43,074 nucleotides of DNA, from the NCBI GenBank assembly GCA_041581055.1, contig JBFGCT010000009.1:1-43074 (forward strand), given 5' to 3'. Made by a program: the position numbers and the translations under genes. A model generated the notes under the pieces. That model had not been told where the DNA came from, did no database searches, and was given only the letters and a program-made list of their open reading frames with translations. Positions 1 through 9,153 of the stretch are shown one piece after another. The DNA is from JBFGCT01 sp041581055. GTDB taxonomy: Bacteria > Actinomycetota > Acidimicrobiia > Acidimicrobiales > Ilumatobacteraceae. How positions within the stretch are numbered: position 1 is the stretch's first letter; the number at the start of each line of letters is the position of its first letter.

Positions 1-396
1 CGGGCCACCTGGTGCGACGCCCACCACATCGTCCACCGCGCCGACCACGGCCCGACCAACGACGACAACCTCGTCCTGCTCTGCCACCGCCACCACCAAC
101 TCACCCACCAACCAGGCTGGACCATCACCGGCACCGGCGCCCAACTCACCGTCCACCACCCCGACGGCACCACCGAAGTGTCGAGGCCACCCGGAACCGA
201 CCCGCCCACCGCGGACACGCCCCGAGCCGGCGAGACCGGGCGAGAGCCACCAGCCGACCACACACCCGACCACCCAGACCACGCACCCGGCCACCCAGAC
301 CACGCACCCGGCCACGCACCCGGCCAGGAACCCGACACCGCCGGCGACGGGACCCCGCCATGGCGACTGCGACACGAACAGCTCACCCTCGCCTGA
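1..396 (+). CDS. HNH endonuclease, DUF222/13E12-type, C-terminal fragment
   Basis: The reading frame is open at the left edge, so only the last 131 codons are present. The first residues read W-C-D-A-H-H-I-V-H, then N-L-V-L-L-C-H-R-H-H, which is the HNH nuclease signature with paired Cys/His metal ligands. This arrangement is typical of the C-terminus of actinobacterial DUF222 (13E12 repeat) proteins, which are abundant, often mobile-associated and of unclear cellular role. The tail after the HNH fold is a low-complexity Pro/Asp/His/Gly linker containing a 21-bp direct repeat. The stop at 394-396 faces the minus-strand gene ending at 486. The nuclease fold is clear; family placement relies on the motif and tail because the DUF222 domain lies outside the window. 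Confidence 0.85.
   Translation, partial: RATWCDAHHIVHRADHGPTNDDNLVLLCHRHHQLTHQPGWTITGTGAQLTVHHPDGTTEVSRPPGTDPPTADTPRAGETGREPPADHTPDHPDHAPGHPDHAPGHAPGQEPDTAGDGTPPWRLRHEQLTLA
271..324 (+). repeat. 21-bp direct repeat in HNH tail
   Basis: Two exact 21-bp copies (271-291 and 292-312) are followed by a 12-bp partial copy (313-324). They encode an in-frame H-P-D-H-A-P-G heptad. The repeat lies in the disordered-looking C-terminal linker of the HNH protein and probably arose by slippage. Confidence 0.85.
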
Positions 397-399
397 GCC

Positions 400-431
400 C
401 GCCGGGGCGCGCACTCGGCCGTGCCCCGGCG
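400..431. terminator. Possible hairpin terminator between convergent genes
   Basis: The 8-bp arms GCCGGGGC (401-408) and GCCCCGGC (423-430) are perfectly complementary. They can be extended by a C-G pair outside and about three pairs inside (one of them G-U). The hairpin lies four bases after the HNH stop codon and downstream of the minus-strand gene that ends at 486. There is no obvious T-tract, so it would be a weak or Rho-assisted terminator. Confidence 0.4.
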
Positions 432-485
432 TCTTGGTCGGGGGCGCCGGGGCGAGATACGGGCACCCCGCCGCCACGTGACCGG

Positions 486-2996
486 TCAGGCGGCGCCGAC
501 GTCGGAGCGTTGCTCCTCGGTCCACCGGCCGTCCTCGCCGAAGCGCATCCGCGGGAGGGGCGCGGGCGGCACGAACGTGGCCGAAGCTCCCCACCCGGCG
601 ATCGGCATGATCTCCGGGTGTTCGAGCAGCTCGCCGAGCAGCTCGGTGACGCCAGGGGCCAATCCGGTCGTGGGGGGCTCGAAGCCGACGTCGGCGAACA
701 TGACGCGCGCCCGGTCGGCCTGGCGCGCCACCATGTCGTAGTTGACGACCGACTCGAGGAAGAACCCGTTGCCGACGGTCAGCCCCAGCGCCGCCCGTCG
801 CAGGAGGGCCAGGTCGAGGTCGATCTCCTGGGCCGCCGCGGCCATCGACCGCGCCCCGCCGCGGCTGAGCCGGACCGCCGTGCGGATCGGCGCGCCGACC
901 TGGAACCCGGGGCCGACCAGGCGTTCCCACCCCTCGCGCCCCTCGGTCAGGATCGTCCGATGGACGGCGATGCCCAGCCGGAACCACGAGCGGAGCGGTC
1001 CGTGCGGCGAGGCGGCCAGCGCCTGCAACAACTCCTCCGGATCCGGATCGGCCGGGAGCGACGCGGGATCGGCTGCGGGCCGGCCGACCGGGAGTCCGGC
1101 GACGTTGCGCCAGAACCCCTGCGCCGGACGGGCGAACACCACGTCGAGCCGGGCGAGGGCGGCGGTCGTCAGCCGAGCGAGCACAACGTGGAACTCGCGG
1201 ACCTCGGTCCGGCTGAATCGGCGCCGCAGGTCGACCACGACGTCGGGCACGTTCTCCCACCGGTGCGGATCGCCGTCGCCGGCCCGGCGGTTCTCCGCAA
1301 CGACCGCCGCGTCGCCGACGAACGGCACGAACGTCTCCCAGAAGTCGTCGAGTTGGCGGGCCGTGACACCGTCGCAGACGCCCGCCCGCCGCCGCCAGCG
1401 CATCGCCTCGAAGTGGTAGCGCTCCGGCGGCGGAAGCCAGTCCTCGTCGACCGTTTCGTCGCGACCGGTCGGGAGGATGTGGAAGCCGGCCGGCTGCGTG
1501 TGCCACCACCGGCCCGTCGCCGCCAACTCGTCCGGCGTCGTCGGCACGGCGCGCAGGCGCGTCACGCGCACCAGGTCGGGCGGTCTTGCGGGGAACGGGT
1601 TCGTGCGCAGCAGCCCGGGCACGGGCGAGCCGTCCTCGAGCAGACGCTGGACCGCGAGGTCGAGCAGGGCCGAGCGCGAGAAGCGGTACGGGTCCGAGAA
1701 GCTGACGACGGAGAGGTAGCTGGTGCCGTCGATGCCCATCGCCTCGTAATAGGTCAAGTGATCGAGGCGGGGGTGATGCGGCGCGACGAAGCGCGGCGTG
1801 CTCCTCCCGCTCGTCGGGGTGTGGCGATACTCGTACGCCCTCCAGGTCTCGCCGCCGTCGTCGCTTCCCTCGATGACCGCCAGCCAGCGGACCGGTGGGC
1901 CCGACCGTGGCCCGAACACGCCGTAGCCCTGCGTGACGCACAGGGGCGTGATCGCCCGGAGGAACGCGAAGTACGCCCGGAGCGGGCCGGGCCGGAGGCG
2001 GGACCACACCGGCCAGTCCGCGAACCCGTATGTCAGCCAGTTGTTGACCGCGACGTACGCCGGCGACGCGGCGAGGATCACCGCGAACGCGACCGTGAAC
2101 GGCAGGTTCGAGAGGGTGAACAGCTCGGCGACCGACACATCGGTGAGCGCGGAGCTGTGGTCGAGGAGACCGACGCACAGCACGATGGTCAGCATGTTGA
2201 AGTAGCCGAAGTTCCCCGACAGCTGGATCCCGACCATCTGGCCGACGATCGCCGCGGCGCCGATCAGCCGCACCGGTCCGGGGAACAGCACGAGGACCGG
2301 ACACACGAGCTCGACGAACGCGATGGCGCCCAGGATCGCCTTGTGCACCCGGTCGGGGGCGTGCGCCAGCCGCCAACCCAGGCGGGTCACCATCGGCTTG
2401 TTCATCAGGAAGTACTTGATGTACAGCGCGTCCCGCCGACGGACGCCGACGAACTTCGTCTTGCCGAAGCCGAACAGGACGCGGGCGACGACGAAGTGGA
2501 ACGCGAACACGAGCAGGGGCGCCGGAACGGCGGAGGTCTCGAGCGTCGGCAGCGCCTCGAGCGTGGGCAGGAACAGCGCCAGGAAGCCAGCCTCGAGCAG
2601 CAGGCTGTCCCACGGGTAGTACATCCGCACGCTGTACCGGAGGGACAGCACGACCAGCCAGCAGGCGAGTAGCGCCAGGCGCGACGCGGGACCGCCCCAG
2701 ACCACGGCCGCACCGGCCGCGACGCCGACCGCCACGAGGGCGCGTATGGCGCGATCGCCGCGGGCGACCCACAGCACGCTCGGGTTCAGTCGAATCGCCT
2801 GGGGCCACGGCAGATGACGGCGCATGTGGCGCATCTGCCGCTCGACCGGCATGATCCCGCGCGAGCCGATCAGCGCCGACACCTGGGGCAGGAGTGCTCC
2901 GAGGCACACGACGTAGGCCAGACCGATCCCGCGCGTGGTCACGCCCCAGATGAGCAGCCGACCCTCGGTGGACGCGAGATACTCGTAGAAACGCAC
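486..2996 (-). CDS. Lipase maturation factor family membrane protein with long C-terminal extension
   Basis: This 836-residue protein starts at a GTG with N-terminus MRFYEYLASTEGRLL. About eight hydrophobic segments in residues 10-330 match the membrane part of lipase maturation factor (LMF1/LMF2, DUF1222) proteins, including the R-M-Y-Y-P-W-D-S-L-L-L-E and F-G-K-T-K-F signatures. A soluble part follows (about 350-520) with the family hallmark P-H-H-P-R-L-D. In animals LMF1 acts in the ER in folding of dimeric lipases; the bacterial role is unknown, though a job in envelope lipid enzyme handling is plausible. Residues from about 530 to 836 form an extra, mostly soluble segment that I do not recognise and that makes the protein longer than usual family members. 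It is divergent from the large lipid-modifying gene at 3109 and may share its intergenic promoter region. No strong ribosome-binding site precedes the GTG. Confidence 0.85.
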   Translation of the reverse strand: MRFYEYLASTEGRLLIWGVTTRGIGLAYVVCLGALLPQVSALIGSRGIMPVERQMRHMRRHLPWPQAIRLNPSVLWVARGDRAIRALVAVGVAAGAAVVWGGPASRLALLACWLVVLSLRYSVRMYYPWDSLLLEAGFLALFLPTLEALPTLETSAVPAPLLVFAFHFVVARVLFGFGKTKFVGVRRRDALYIKYFLMNKPMVTRLGWRLAHAPDRVHKAILGAIAFVELVCPVLVLFPGPVRLIGAAAIVGQMVGIQLSGNFGYFNMLTIVLCVGLLDHSSALTDVSVAELFTLSNLPFTVAFAVILAASPAYVAVNNWLTYGFADWPVWSRLRPGPLRAYFAFLRAITPLCVTQGYGVFGPRSGPPVRWLAVIEGSDDGGETWRAYEYRHTPTSGRSTPRFVAPHHPRLDHLTYYEAMGIDGTSYLSVVSFSDPYRFSRSALLDLAVQRLLEDGSPVPGLLRTNPFPARPPDLVRVTRLRAVPTTPDELAATGRWWHTQPAGFHILPTGRDETVDEDWLPPPERYHFEAMRWRRRAGVCDGVTARQLDDFWETFVPFVGDAAVVAENRRAGDGDPHRWENVPDVVVDLRRRFSRTEVREFHVVLARLTTAALARLDVVFARPAQGFWRNVAGLPVGRPAADPASLPADPDPEELLQALAASPHGPLRSWFRLGIAVHRTILTEGREGWERLVGPGFQVGAPIRTAVRLSRGGARSMAAAAQEIDLDLALLRRAALGLTVGNGFFLESVVNYDMVARQADRARVMFADVGFEPPTTGLAPGVTELLGELLEHPEIMPIAGWGASATFVPPAPLPRMRFGEDGRWTEEQRSDVGAA

Positions 2997-3020
2997 CGTC
3001 AGCGTCGTTTCACTGGCGTT

Positions 3021-3048
3021 TTGTCCGGCATTTCATCCCTGGTACGTT
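3021..3048 (+). promoter_or_regulatory. Candidate promoter of the multidomain lipid operon
   Basis: In the divergent intergenic region a TTGTCC hexamer (3021-3026) and a TACGTT hexamer (3043-3048) are separated by 16 bp, in a locally AT-richer stretch. This fits a housekeeping-sigma promoter reading right, about 60 bp before the ATG at 3109. The assignment is by eye and weak. Confidence 0.3.
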
Positions 3049-3108
3049 CACCCTAACCGAGCCCGGCCAGCCGTGGGCCGTGCCGGCCATGAGCACGAAA
3101 GGTCACCC

Positions 3109-6100
3109 ATGAGCGACGGCGACCGCGGGGAGATCGAGGTTCTGGCGGTACGGGTCGGAGCGACGACTTGGCGCATCAGGACGTCAGGAGCGGTCGACGC
3201 CCCGCAACTTCTGCTGCTCGGTCACGTGCCGGATGTCTCGTGGAGCCTCGACGAGCTCCACCGGCTCCTCTCCCTCCGGTTCCGTGTGCTCCAGCCGGAG
3301 CGCCTCGATGCGGCCGAGTCGTCCGGGGCGTTCCCGGAGATCGCGGGCTCGCTCGCCGCGTTGCTCGAAACGACGACGACCTCGCGCACGCTGGTCGTCG
3401 GCAGCGGCTTCGGCGGCACCGTCGCCGCCCACCTCGGGTCGATGCGCCCGGACCTCGTGCGCGCCGTCCTCATGGTCAACGCCGAGTACCCGGACGTGCA
3501 CCGGGTCGACGGCGAGCTGGCCGGCGCGATGGCTGACGCCTACGCCTACGTCGCCGACTTCCTCGACCCGGCGTTCGAGCAATCGGCGGCGGCCGGCGAC
3601 GTCGGCCTGCTGACCCAGTTCTGGCAGTCCGATCCCTGGTGGCCGGAGCACGAGGCGCGCTATCGCGACGAGGTGGCCGACCCGGAGTTCCTCGCGCGGG
3701 TGGCCCGCGCCTACCGCGCCAACTATCGGTTGCTCGACGTCGGCGGGACCTTCTCCCTGGAGGACGCCGACCGGCGTTCTGCGTTCGGGCGCCACTGCGC
3801 CGCCGTCCGGGCCGGCGAGCCGCGCCGGGTCGTCGCTCCGGCGGCCGACGACGCGCCGGTCCTGCTCGAGGTCCCCACCCTGCTGCTGTTCAGCGGCGAC
3901 CGGGGGCCAGCACGCGCCCACGGCTACGAGGCGCTCAGTCGTTTCGTCGAGCGACCGGTCATCGTCAACTGGCCCGACCGCTGCTACGGGGTCCACCACG
4001 GCCATCCCGAACAGCTCGCCGAGTTGGTCCGGGAGTTCGACGAGGAGGTCGCCGCCCGGCTCGGACTGGCGGTCGAGGCGCCCCTGGATCCCTCCCGCGA
4101 GCGGCGCGACAGCGAGCACATCGTCGCGCGGTACGACGTCAAGATCCGCGACTTCCGATCCCCGGTGAACGGGTCGGCGGACCACGCGCTCCGCGGGAGC
4201 CATCCCAAGACGCACGGCGTCGTGCGGTCGACGTTCGTCGTCGAACCGGACCTGCCGCCAGACCTTCGACTCGGCCTGTTCGCCGAACCCCGAGCGGCCT
4301 ACGAGTGCGTCATGCGGTTCTCCAGCCTCGGCAATCCCGAACTCGGTGTCTTCCACGACGCCGAGCGCGACGTGCGCGGGGTCGGCATCAAGCTGCTCGA
4401 GCCGGGCACGTCGAACACGCTCAACGACTTCCTGCTCAACACCGTCCCGATCCTGTCGACCAAGAACGGCCGCGACGTCGTGCCGCAGAACCTCGACTTC
4501 ATGGATCTCGAACATCTGCTCGACTACTCCGACGAGCTGGTCGTGCCGCACGTGCTCGAGGTCAGTTACTACAGCCAGACGCCCTACCGCTACGGCGCGC
4601 GCCGGGCGGTCAAGTACCGCCTGCGGCCACAGCCGCTGCCCGCGGACCTGACCGACGACGGCGTCGACCACGGCGACCCGGCGTTCCTCCGCCGCCGCTT
4701 GGAGCACGTGCTCAGCCACGCCGACGGCGACGTCGTCCTCGACTTCATGGTGCAGTTCCAGACCGACCCGGTGCTCGACCCGATCGAGGACCCCCGCGTC
4801 GAGTGGCGTGGCGAGTACGTCAAGGTCGCCGAGATCCGCATCCCGCCGCAGCAGCTCGCGGCGGCGAGCGACGAACACGACGAGGGCCTCTCGTTCCACC
4901 TGTACCACTGCCGGCCCGAGCACGCCCCGATGGGCGCGGTCAACCGCTCGCGGCGCGCGGTGTACTCGACGTCGCCGCACCTGCGCCGCGACCTCAACCG
5001 GCACCGCCGCATGTACCCGCACGAGCCGATCACGCACGACGTCTGCGTCGTCGGATCCGGTGTCGCCGGCATGGGCGCGGCGATGGCGCTCGCCGAGAAC
5101 GGCCACCGGGTCACCGTCGTCGAGCGCCGCCCCGCGGTCGGTGGCCACGCCTGCTCGATCGACCTTGGCGACGGCCACTCCGGAGACCCGGCGTTCGGCT
5201 CGTTCACCGGGGCCGCCTACCCGAACGTCCAGCGCCTGATGCACAAGCTCGGCGTCGAGTACGAGGAGCTCGGGCCGTTCAAGGAGGCGCTGTCGTACTC
5301 CTCGCTCGACCGCCGCCAGTACTGGGACCAGATCGAGAACATCCCGCACTCCCGGCACATCCTCGACGAGGCGGCCCGCTTCGACGCGTGGGGCATCCTC
5401 GAGGACGAGAACTACGACTACGTGACCGCCCGGGAGTACTTCGAGACCGAGGGCTTCTCCGAGGAGTTCATCCACCAGTACTTCCTCGGCTCGATCATCT
5501 TCGTCTTCGTCGGGCATCCCGCCGACTACTACCTCGACTATCCGATCCGGCAGCTGGTCAAGTACTCCTACATGCCCGTCGTGCTCGCCGGCCGGGAGCC
5601 GGTGTGCCGGGTCAAGCTCGGGTCGGGGCACTACATGCGGCGCTTCCGCGAGGTGCTCGAGGACCTCGGCGTGCGCTTCCTGACCTCGACGGAGACCTCC
5701 GTCCTCGAGCGCCGGCCGAGCGGCGTGCGCGTCGAGTTCCGCAGCGGCGCCTCCGCCGACGGCGGGTCGCGCCGTTCAGAGGAGCGCTTCGACCACCTCG
5801 TCCTGGCGGTCCAACCGGCCGCCGCGCTGTCCGTCCTCGGGACGACCGCCGAGACCGAGGAGAAGGAGATCCTCAGCGGCTTCGAGGTGACCCACGACAC
5901 CGCCGTCGTCCACCGCGACGCGCGGTTCATGCCGGGCGACCGCGAGCACTGGCGCCACGGCAACAAGATCGTGCCCGACGCCGACGAAGCGGTCGATCGG
6001 GATCGGCCGTTCATCTTCACCAAGTGGGCGTTGTGCAACGACGACCGCACGACCGACGTGTTCTCGACCTACGCCTACAACCGCGACCTCGGCATCGAGG

Positions 6101-9100
6101 GCGGCCAACGGGCGACGTTCGACCACGTGAAGGTGACGCCAGAGGTCGTCCGGCTGCGCAAGCGGATCGAGCAGCGGCAGGGGCTCGGGAGCGTGTGGTA
6201 CGCCGGTAGCTGGATGCGCGCGTTCACCCTGCACGAGGACGGCCTGGTCTCGGGGTTGAACGTGGCGAACGCGATCCTCGCCGGGCTGGCCGAGTACCCG
6301 GTCGCCCGGCCGTTCGAGCTGACGGCGGGCCGCAAGAGGGTCCCGTGGGGCCAGACCCACACCTTCGTCGACGTCGTCGCCTACCAGGCCCAGATCCGCC
6401 CGGGCAAGACCGCGCTGACGTTCGTCGACGACGACGGCGCCGAGGTCTCGAACGTCTCCTTCGGCGAGCTGTACCAGGAGGCGATGAACATCGCCGGCAA
6501 CCTGCGGGCGAAGCTCGGGGTCGAGCGCGGCGACCGCGTGCTCCTCATCTACGTGCCCGGCGTCGAGTTCGTGATCGGCTTCGTCGCCACGATGCTCGCC
6601 GGCGCCATCCCGGTGCCCGCCTACCCGCCGAATCCGCGGCAGCTGGCCAACGACATCCGCAAGATCGGGGCGATCGTCGAGAGCAGCGGCGCCCGCGTCG
6701 CGCTGACCACCAAGGACTACCGGCGGATGATGAAGCTCGGCAACGTGCTGTCGCCCAAGGCCGTGCTGCGCTGGCCGCGCCACCTCAAGTGGCACAACCA
6801 CGAGGACCTGCGCGAGCCGGCGCCGGGGGTCGACCTCGGGCCGCGGCCGACCCAGGACGATCTCGCCTTCCTGCAATACACGTCGGGGTCGACCGCCGAG
6901 CCGAAGGGCGTGATGATCACGCACGGCAACATGATGCACCAGCTCTCGATCGCCAGTGAGGCGTTGGGCTTCGACCACGAGACCGTGGGCGTCTGCTGGG
7001 TGCCGCAGTACCACGACCTCGGCCTCGTCGGCTCGATCCTCAACGCGCTCTACAGCGGCGCCCACTACGTGTTCATGTCGCCGGTCTCGTTCCTGACCAA
7101 CCCGGCGCTGTGGGGCGAGATGATGCACCGTTACAGGGCGACGGCGACCGCCGCGCCCGACTTCGGCTACCGCCTGCTGGTGAACAAGTCCACACCGGCC
7201 CAGCGGAGCTCATGGGACTGGAGCTCGCTCAAGATCGCGATGAGCGCCGGCGAGCCGGTCGACCACGAGACGATGAGCCAGTTCACCGACTCGTTCGCGT
7301 GCACCGGCATCGACGCACATGTCTTCTCGCCCGCGTACGGGCTGGCCGAGCACGTGGTCGCGGTGACGATGGGCGGGACGCGCCTGTTCCACATCGACAA
7401 GCGCGAGCTCCAGCTGCGCGGCCTGATCACGTTCGGCTCGCACCGGGTCGTCGGATGCGGGCGGCCACCGGACAGCGTGCGGATCGCCATCGTCGATCCG
7501 GAGACCAGGCGACCGGCCCCCGCCGACCACGTTGGCGAGATCTGGGTCTCGAGCCCCAGCAAGGCCGCCGGGTACTGGGGGCGCCCCGAGCTCACCGCGG
7601 AGGTGTTCGAGGCCCGGCTCGCCGAGCCCGAGCCGGACGGCGACCCGGACACGACGTGGTTGCGGACCGGCGACCTCGGCTTCATGCACCACGGCGAGGT
7701 CTTCGTGACCGGCCGCTCCAAGGATCTGATCATCCTGCGCGGGCGCAACGTCTACCCGATCGACGTCGAGAAGTCCGCCGAGCGGGCGACGAAGGACATC
7801 CGACCCGGGTGCTCGGTGGCCTTCGCCGTCGGCGGCGACGCGACCGTCGGCCAACCCGACGAAGAGTCGCTCGTGATCTGTGTCGAGCTGCGCGACCGGA
7901 AGATGCCCGAGCAGAAGCGGGCGACGCTGTGTGCCCGGATTCGCCGCGAGGTGATGGGCAGTGAGGGCGTACACGTCGGCGCGGTCGCGCTGCTGGCGCC
8001 GAAGACCGTGCCGAAGACGACGAGCGGGAAGGTCCGGCGGATCGAGAGTCGGCGGCGCTGGCTCGAGGGGACGCTGAAGCCCCTCCACGTCGACGAGAGC
8101 TGGTCGGCCAGCGCGGCGACGCCGAGCCAGGCCCCCGCCGTCGACCAGACGTCGGTCGAGTCCGTGCTGCACGCCGCAGTTTTCGAGGTCACCCGGCACG
8201 ACGTCGACCCGGCGGTGCCCCTCAGCGAGCAGGTCGAGCTCGACTCGCTCGAGTTCGTCGAGATGGTCGACATCATCATGAAGCGCCTGTCGATCGACCT
8301 GCCGATCACCAGCCTGACCCGCTACCCCACGATCAACGGGTTGGCCGGCTTCATCCGCAGCCTGCCCGACGTGCGGCTTCCCGATCCGCACCTCGTCACG
8401 CTCAATCCGGACGACGGCTCGGGCGCGCCGCCGCTGTTCTTGGTCCATCCGTCCCGCGGCGGCATCGAGTGCTATCTCGAACTGGCCAAGGAGTACGGCA
8501 AACCGCTGTGCGCCCTTCGCCAGCTCGAACCGGCGGCGTCGTTGCAGGAGATGGCCGACACCTATGTGGCGGCGGTCAAGTCGATCCGCCCCGACGGGCC
8601 GTACGTGCTCGGCGGCTACAGCTACGGCGCGACCGTCAGCCGAGAGATGGCGCGATTGCTCGTCGCCGGCGGCGACGAGGTGAGCGGGCTCGTGTTGATC
8701 GACGAGATCCACCGGTCGCCGAGCCGCGTCCTGGACTGCCCGCAGGGCGAGGAGATCGGGATGTTCCTCGCGGTGAGCGAGGACTACCTGCCGACCGCCG
8801 ACGTCGATCGCATCCGCGGCTTGCTCGCCGATCGCCGCGAGGTCACCCTCGACGAGGCGCTCGACCTGGTCAGCGACGCGGGCGTGCAGACCGCGATCGC
8901 CGAGCAGCTCGAGACCTACGAGCGGAACATCCGACTGCTCGACGGAAACGAGCCACCCGCGCTGCCGGCGACCCGGCTCGTGCTGCTCAAGTCGGACGGC
9001 TCCCACAACCGCCACCTCGACGGCTTCGACCGGGTCCTCACCGTCGGCGGCGACCACTTCTCCCTGCTCTACCCGCCGCACACCACGGCGCTGGCACGCT

Positions 9101-9153
9101 CGATCGCGGAGATCGTCGGCGAGCTCACATCCCAGCCGACGCCGACGAGATGA
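3109..9153 (+). CDS. Six-domain lipid enzyme: hydrolase-like, catalase-related haem, FAD oxidoreductase, FAAL, ACP, thioesterase
   Basis: This is a 2,014-residue fusion; ATG 3109 is chosen because AAAGG lies six bases upstream and the alpha/beta fold starts soon after. Residues 1-320 resemble an alpha/beta hydrolase, but the elbow reads G-S-G-F-G-G, with Gly100 where Ser is expected. Residues about 337-642 are a catalase-related haem domain: candidate distal His365, the F-L-L-N-T-V-P motif and candidate haem-ligand Tyr619 in R-A-V-Y-S-T-S-P. Residues about 643-1065 are an FAD-binding amine-oxidase/COG2907-like oxidoreductase (V-G-S-G-V-A-G, then E-R-R-P-A-V-G-G-H). Residues about 1084-1660 are a fatty-acyl-AMP ligase (Y-T-S-G-S-T-A-E-P-K-G-V; catalytic Lys1641 in T-T-S-G-K-V-R). 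The ACP has its phosphopantetheine site at Ser1713 (L-D-S-L-E). The thioesterase has Ser1838 (G-Y-S-Y-G-A) and His1983. Inferred role: oxidative modification of a fatty acyl chain, loading on the ACP and release or transfer. I know of no described protein with this order. Domain calls are strong; the overall reaction is unknown. Confidence 0.9.
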   Translation: MSDGDRGEIEVLAVRVGATTWRIRTSGAVDAPQLLLLGHVPDVSWSLDELHRLLSLRFRVLQPERLDAAESSGAFPEIAGSLAALLETTTTSRTLVVGSGFGGTVAAHLGSMRPDLVRAVLMVNAEYPDVHRVDGELAGAMADAYAYVADFLDPAFEQSAAAGDVGLLTQFWQSDPWWPEHEARYRDEVADPEFLARVARAYRANYRLLDVGGTFSLEDADRRSAFGRHCAAVRAGEPRRVVAPAADDAPVLLEVPTLLLFSGDRGPARAHGYEALSRFVERPVIVNWPDRCYGVHHGHPEQLAELVREFDEEVAARLGLAVEAPLDPSRERRDSEHIVARYDVKIRDFRSPVNGSADHALRGSHPKTHGVVRSTFVVEPDLPPDLRLGLFAEPRAAYECVMRFSSLGNPELGVFHDAERDVRGVGIKLLEPGTSNTLNDFLLNTVPILSTKNGRDVVPQNLDFMDLEHLLDYSDELVVPHVLEVSYYSQTPYRYGARRAVKYRLRPQPLPADLTDDGVDHGDPAFLRRRLEHVLSHADGDVVLDFMVQFQTDPVLDPIEDPRVEWRGEYVKVAEIRIPPQQLAAASDEHDEGLSFHLYHCRPEHAPMGAVNRSRRAVYSTSPHLRRDLNRHRRMYPHEPITHDVCVVGSGVAGMGAAMALAENGHRVTVVERRPAVGGHACSIDLGDGHSGDPAFGSFTGAAYPNVQRLMHKLGVEYEELGPFKEALSYSSLDRRQYWDQIENIPHSRHILDEAARFDAWGILEDENYDYVTAREYFETEGFSEEFIHQYFLGSIIFVFVGHPADYYLDYPIRQLVKYSYMPVVLAGREPVCRVKLGSGHYMRRFREVLEDLGVRFLTSTETSVLERRPSGVRVEFRSGASADGGSRRSEERFDHLVLAVQPAAALSVLGTTAETEEKEILSGFEVTHDTAVVHRDARFMPGDREHWRHGNKIVPDADEAVDRDRPFIFTKWALCNDDRTTDVFSTYAYNRDLGIEGGQRATFDHVKVTPEVVRLRKRIEQRQGLGSVWYAGSWMRAFTLHEDGLVSGLNVANAILAGLAEYPVARPFELTAGRKRVPWGQTHTFVDVVAYQAQIRPGKTALTFVDDDGAEVSNVSFGELYQEAMNIAGNLRAKLGVERGDRVLLIYVPGVEFVIGFVATMLAGAIPVPAYPPNPRQLANDIRKIGAIVESSGARVALTTKDYRRMMKLGNVLSPKAVLRWPRHLKWHNHEDLREPAPGVDLGPRPTQDDLAFLQYTSGSTAEPKGVMITHGNMMHQLSIASEALGFDHETVGVCWVPQYHDLGLVGSILNALYSGAHYVFMSPVSFLTNPALWGEMMHRYRATATAAPDFGYRLLVNKSTPAQRSSWDWSSLKIAMSAGEPVDHETMSQFTDSFACTGIDAHVFSPAYGLAEHVVAVTMGGTRLFHIDKRELQLRGLITFGSHRVVGCGRPPDSVRIAIVDPETRRPAPADHVGEIWVSSPSKAAGYWGRPELTAEVFEARLAEPEPDGDPDTTWLRTGDLGFMHHGEVFVTGRSKDLIILRGRNVYPIDVEKSAERATKDIRPGCSVAFAVGGDATVGQPDEESLVICVELRDRKMPEQKRATLCARIRREVMGSEGVHVGAVALLAPKTVPKTTSGKVRRIESRRRWLEGTLKPLHVDESWSASAATPSQAPAVDQTSVESVLHAAVFEVTRHDVDPAVPLSEQVELDSLEFVEMVDIIMKRLSIDLPITSLTRYPTINGLAGFIRSLPDVRLPDPHLVTLNPDDGSGAPPLFLVHPSRGGIECYLELAKEYGKPLCALRQLEPAASLQEMADTYVAAVKSIRPDGPYVLGGYSYGATVSREMARLLVAGGDEVSGLVLIDEIHRSPSRVLDCPQGEEIGMFLAVSEDYLPTADVDRIRGLLADRREVTLDEALDLVSDAGVQTAIAEQLETYERNIRLLDGNEPPALPATRLVLLKSDGSHNRHLDGFDRVLTVGGDHFSLLYPPHTTALARSIAEIVGELTSQPTPTR

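Noticed and set aside
12..2672. 886-codon plus-strand frame
   Set aside because: It lies antisense to the lipase maturation factor gene, is Arg/Pro/Asp-rich, shows no domain and arises from GC-biased codon structure.
3184..5631. 815-codon minus-strand frame opposite the catalase-related and hydrolase domains
   Set aside because: Low-complexity V/D/E/R composition without motifs; shadow of the sense gene.
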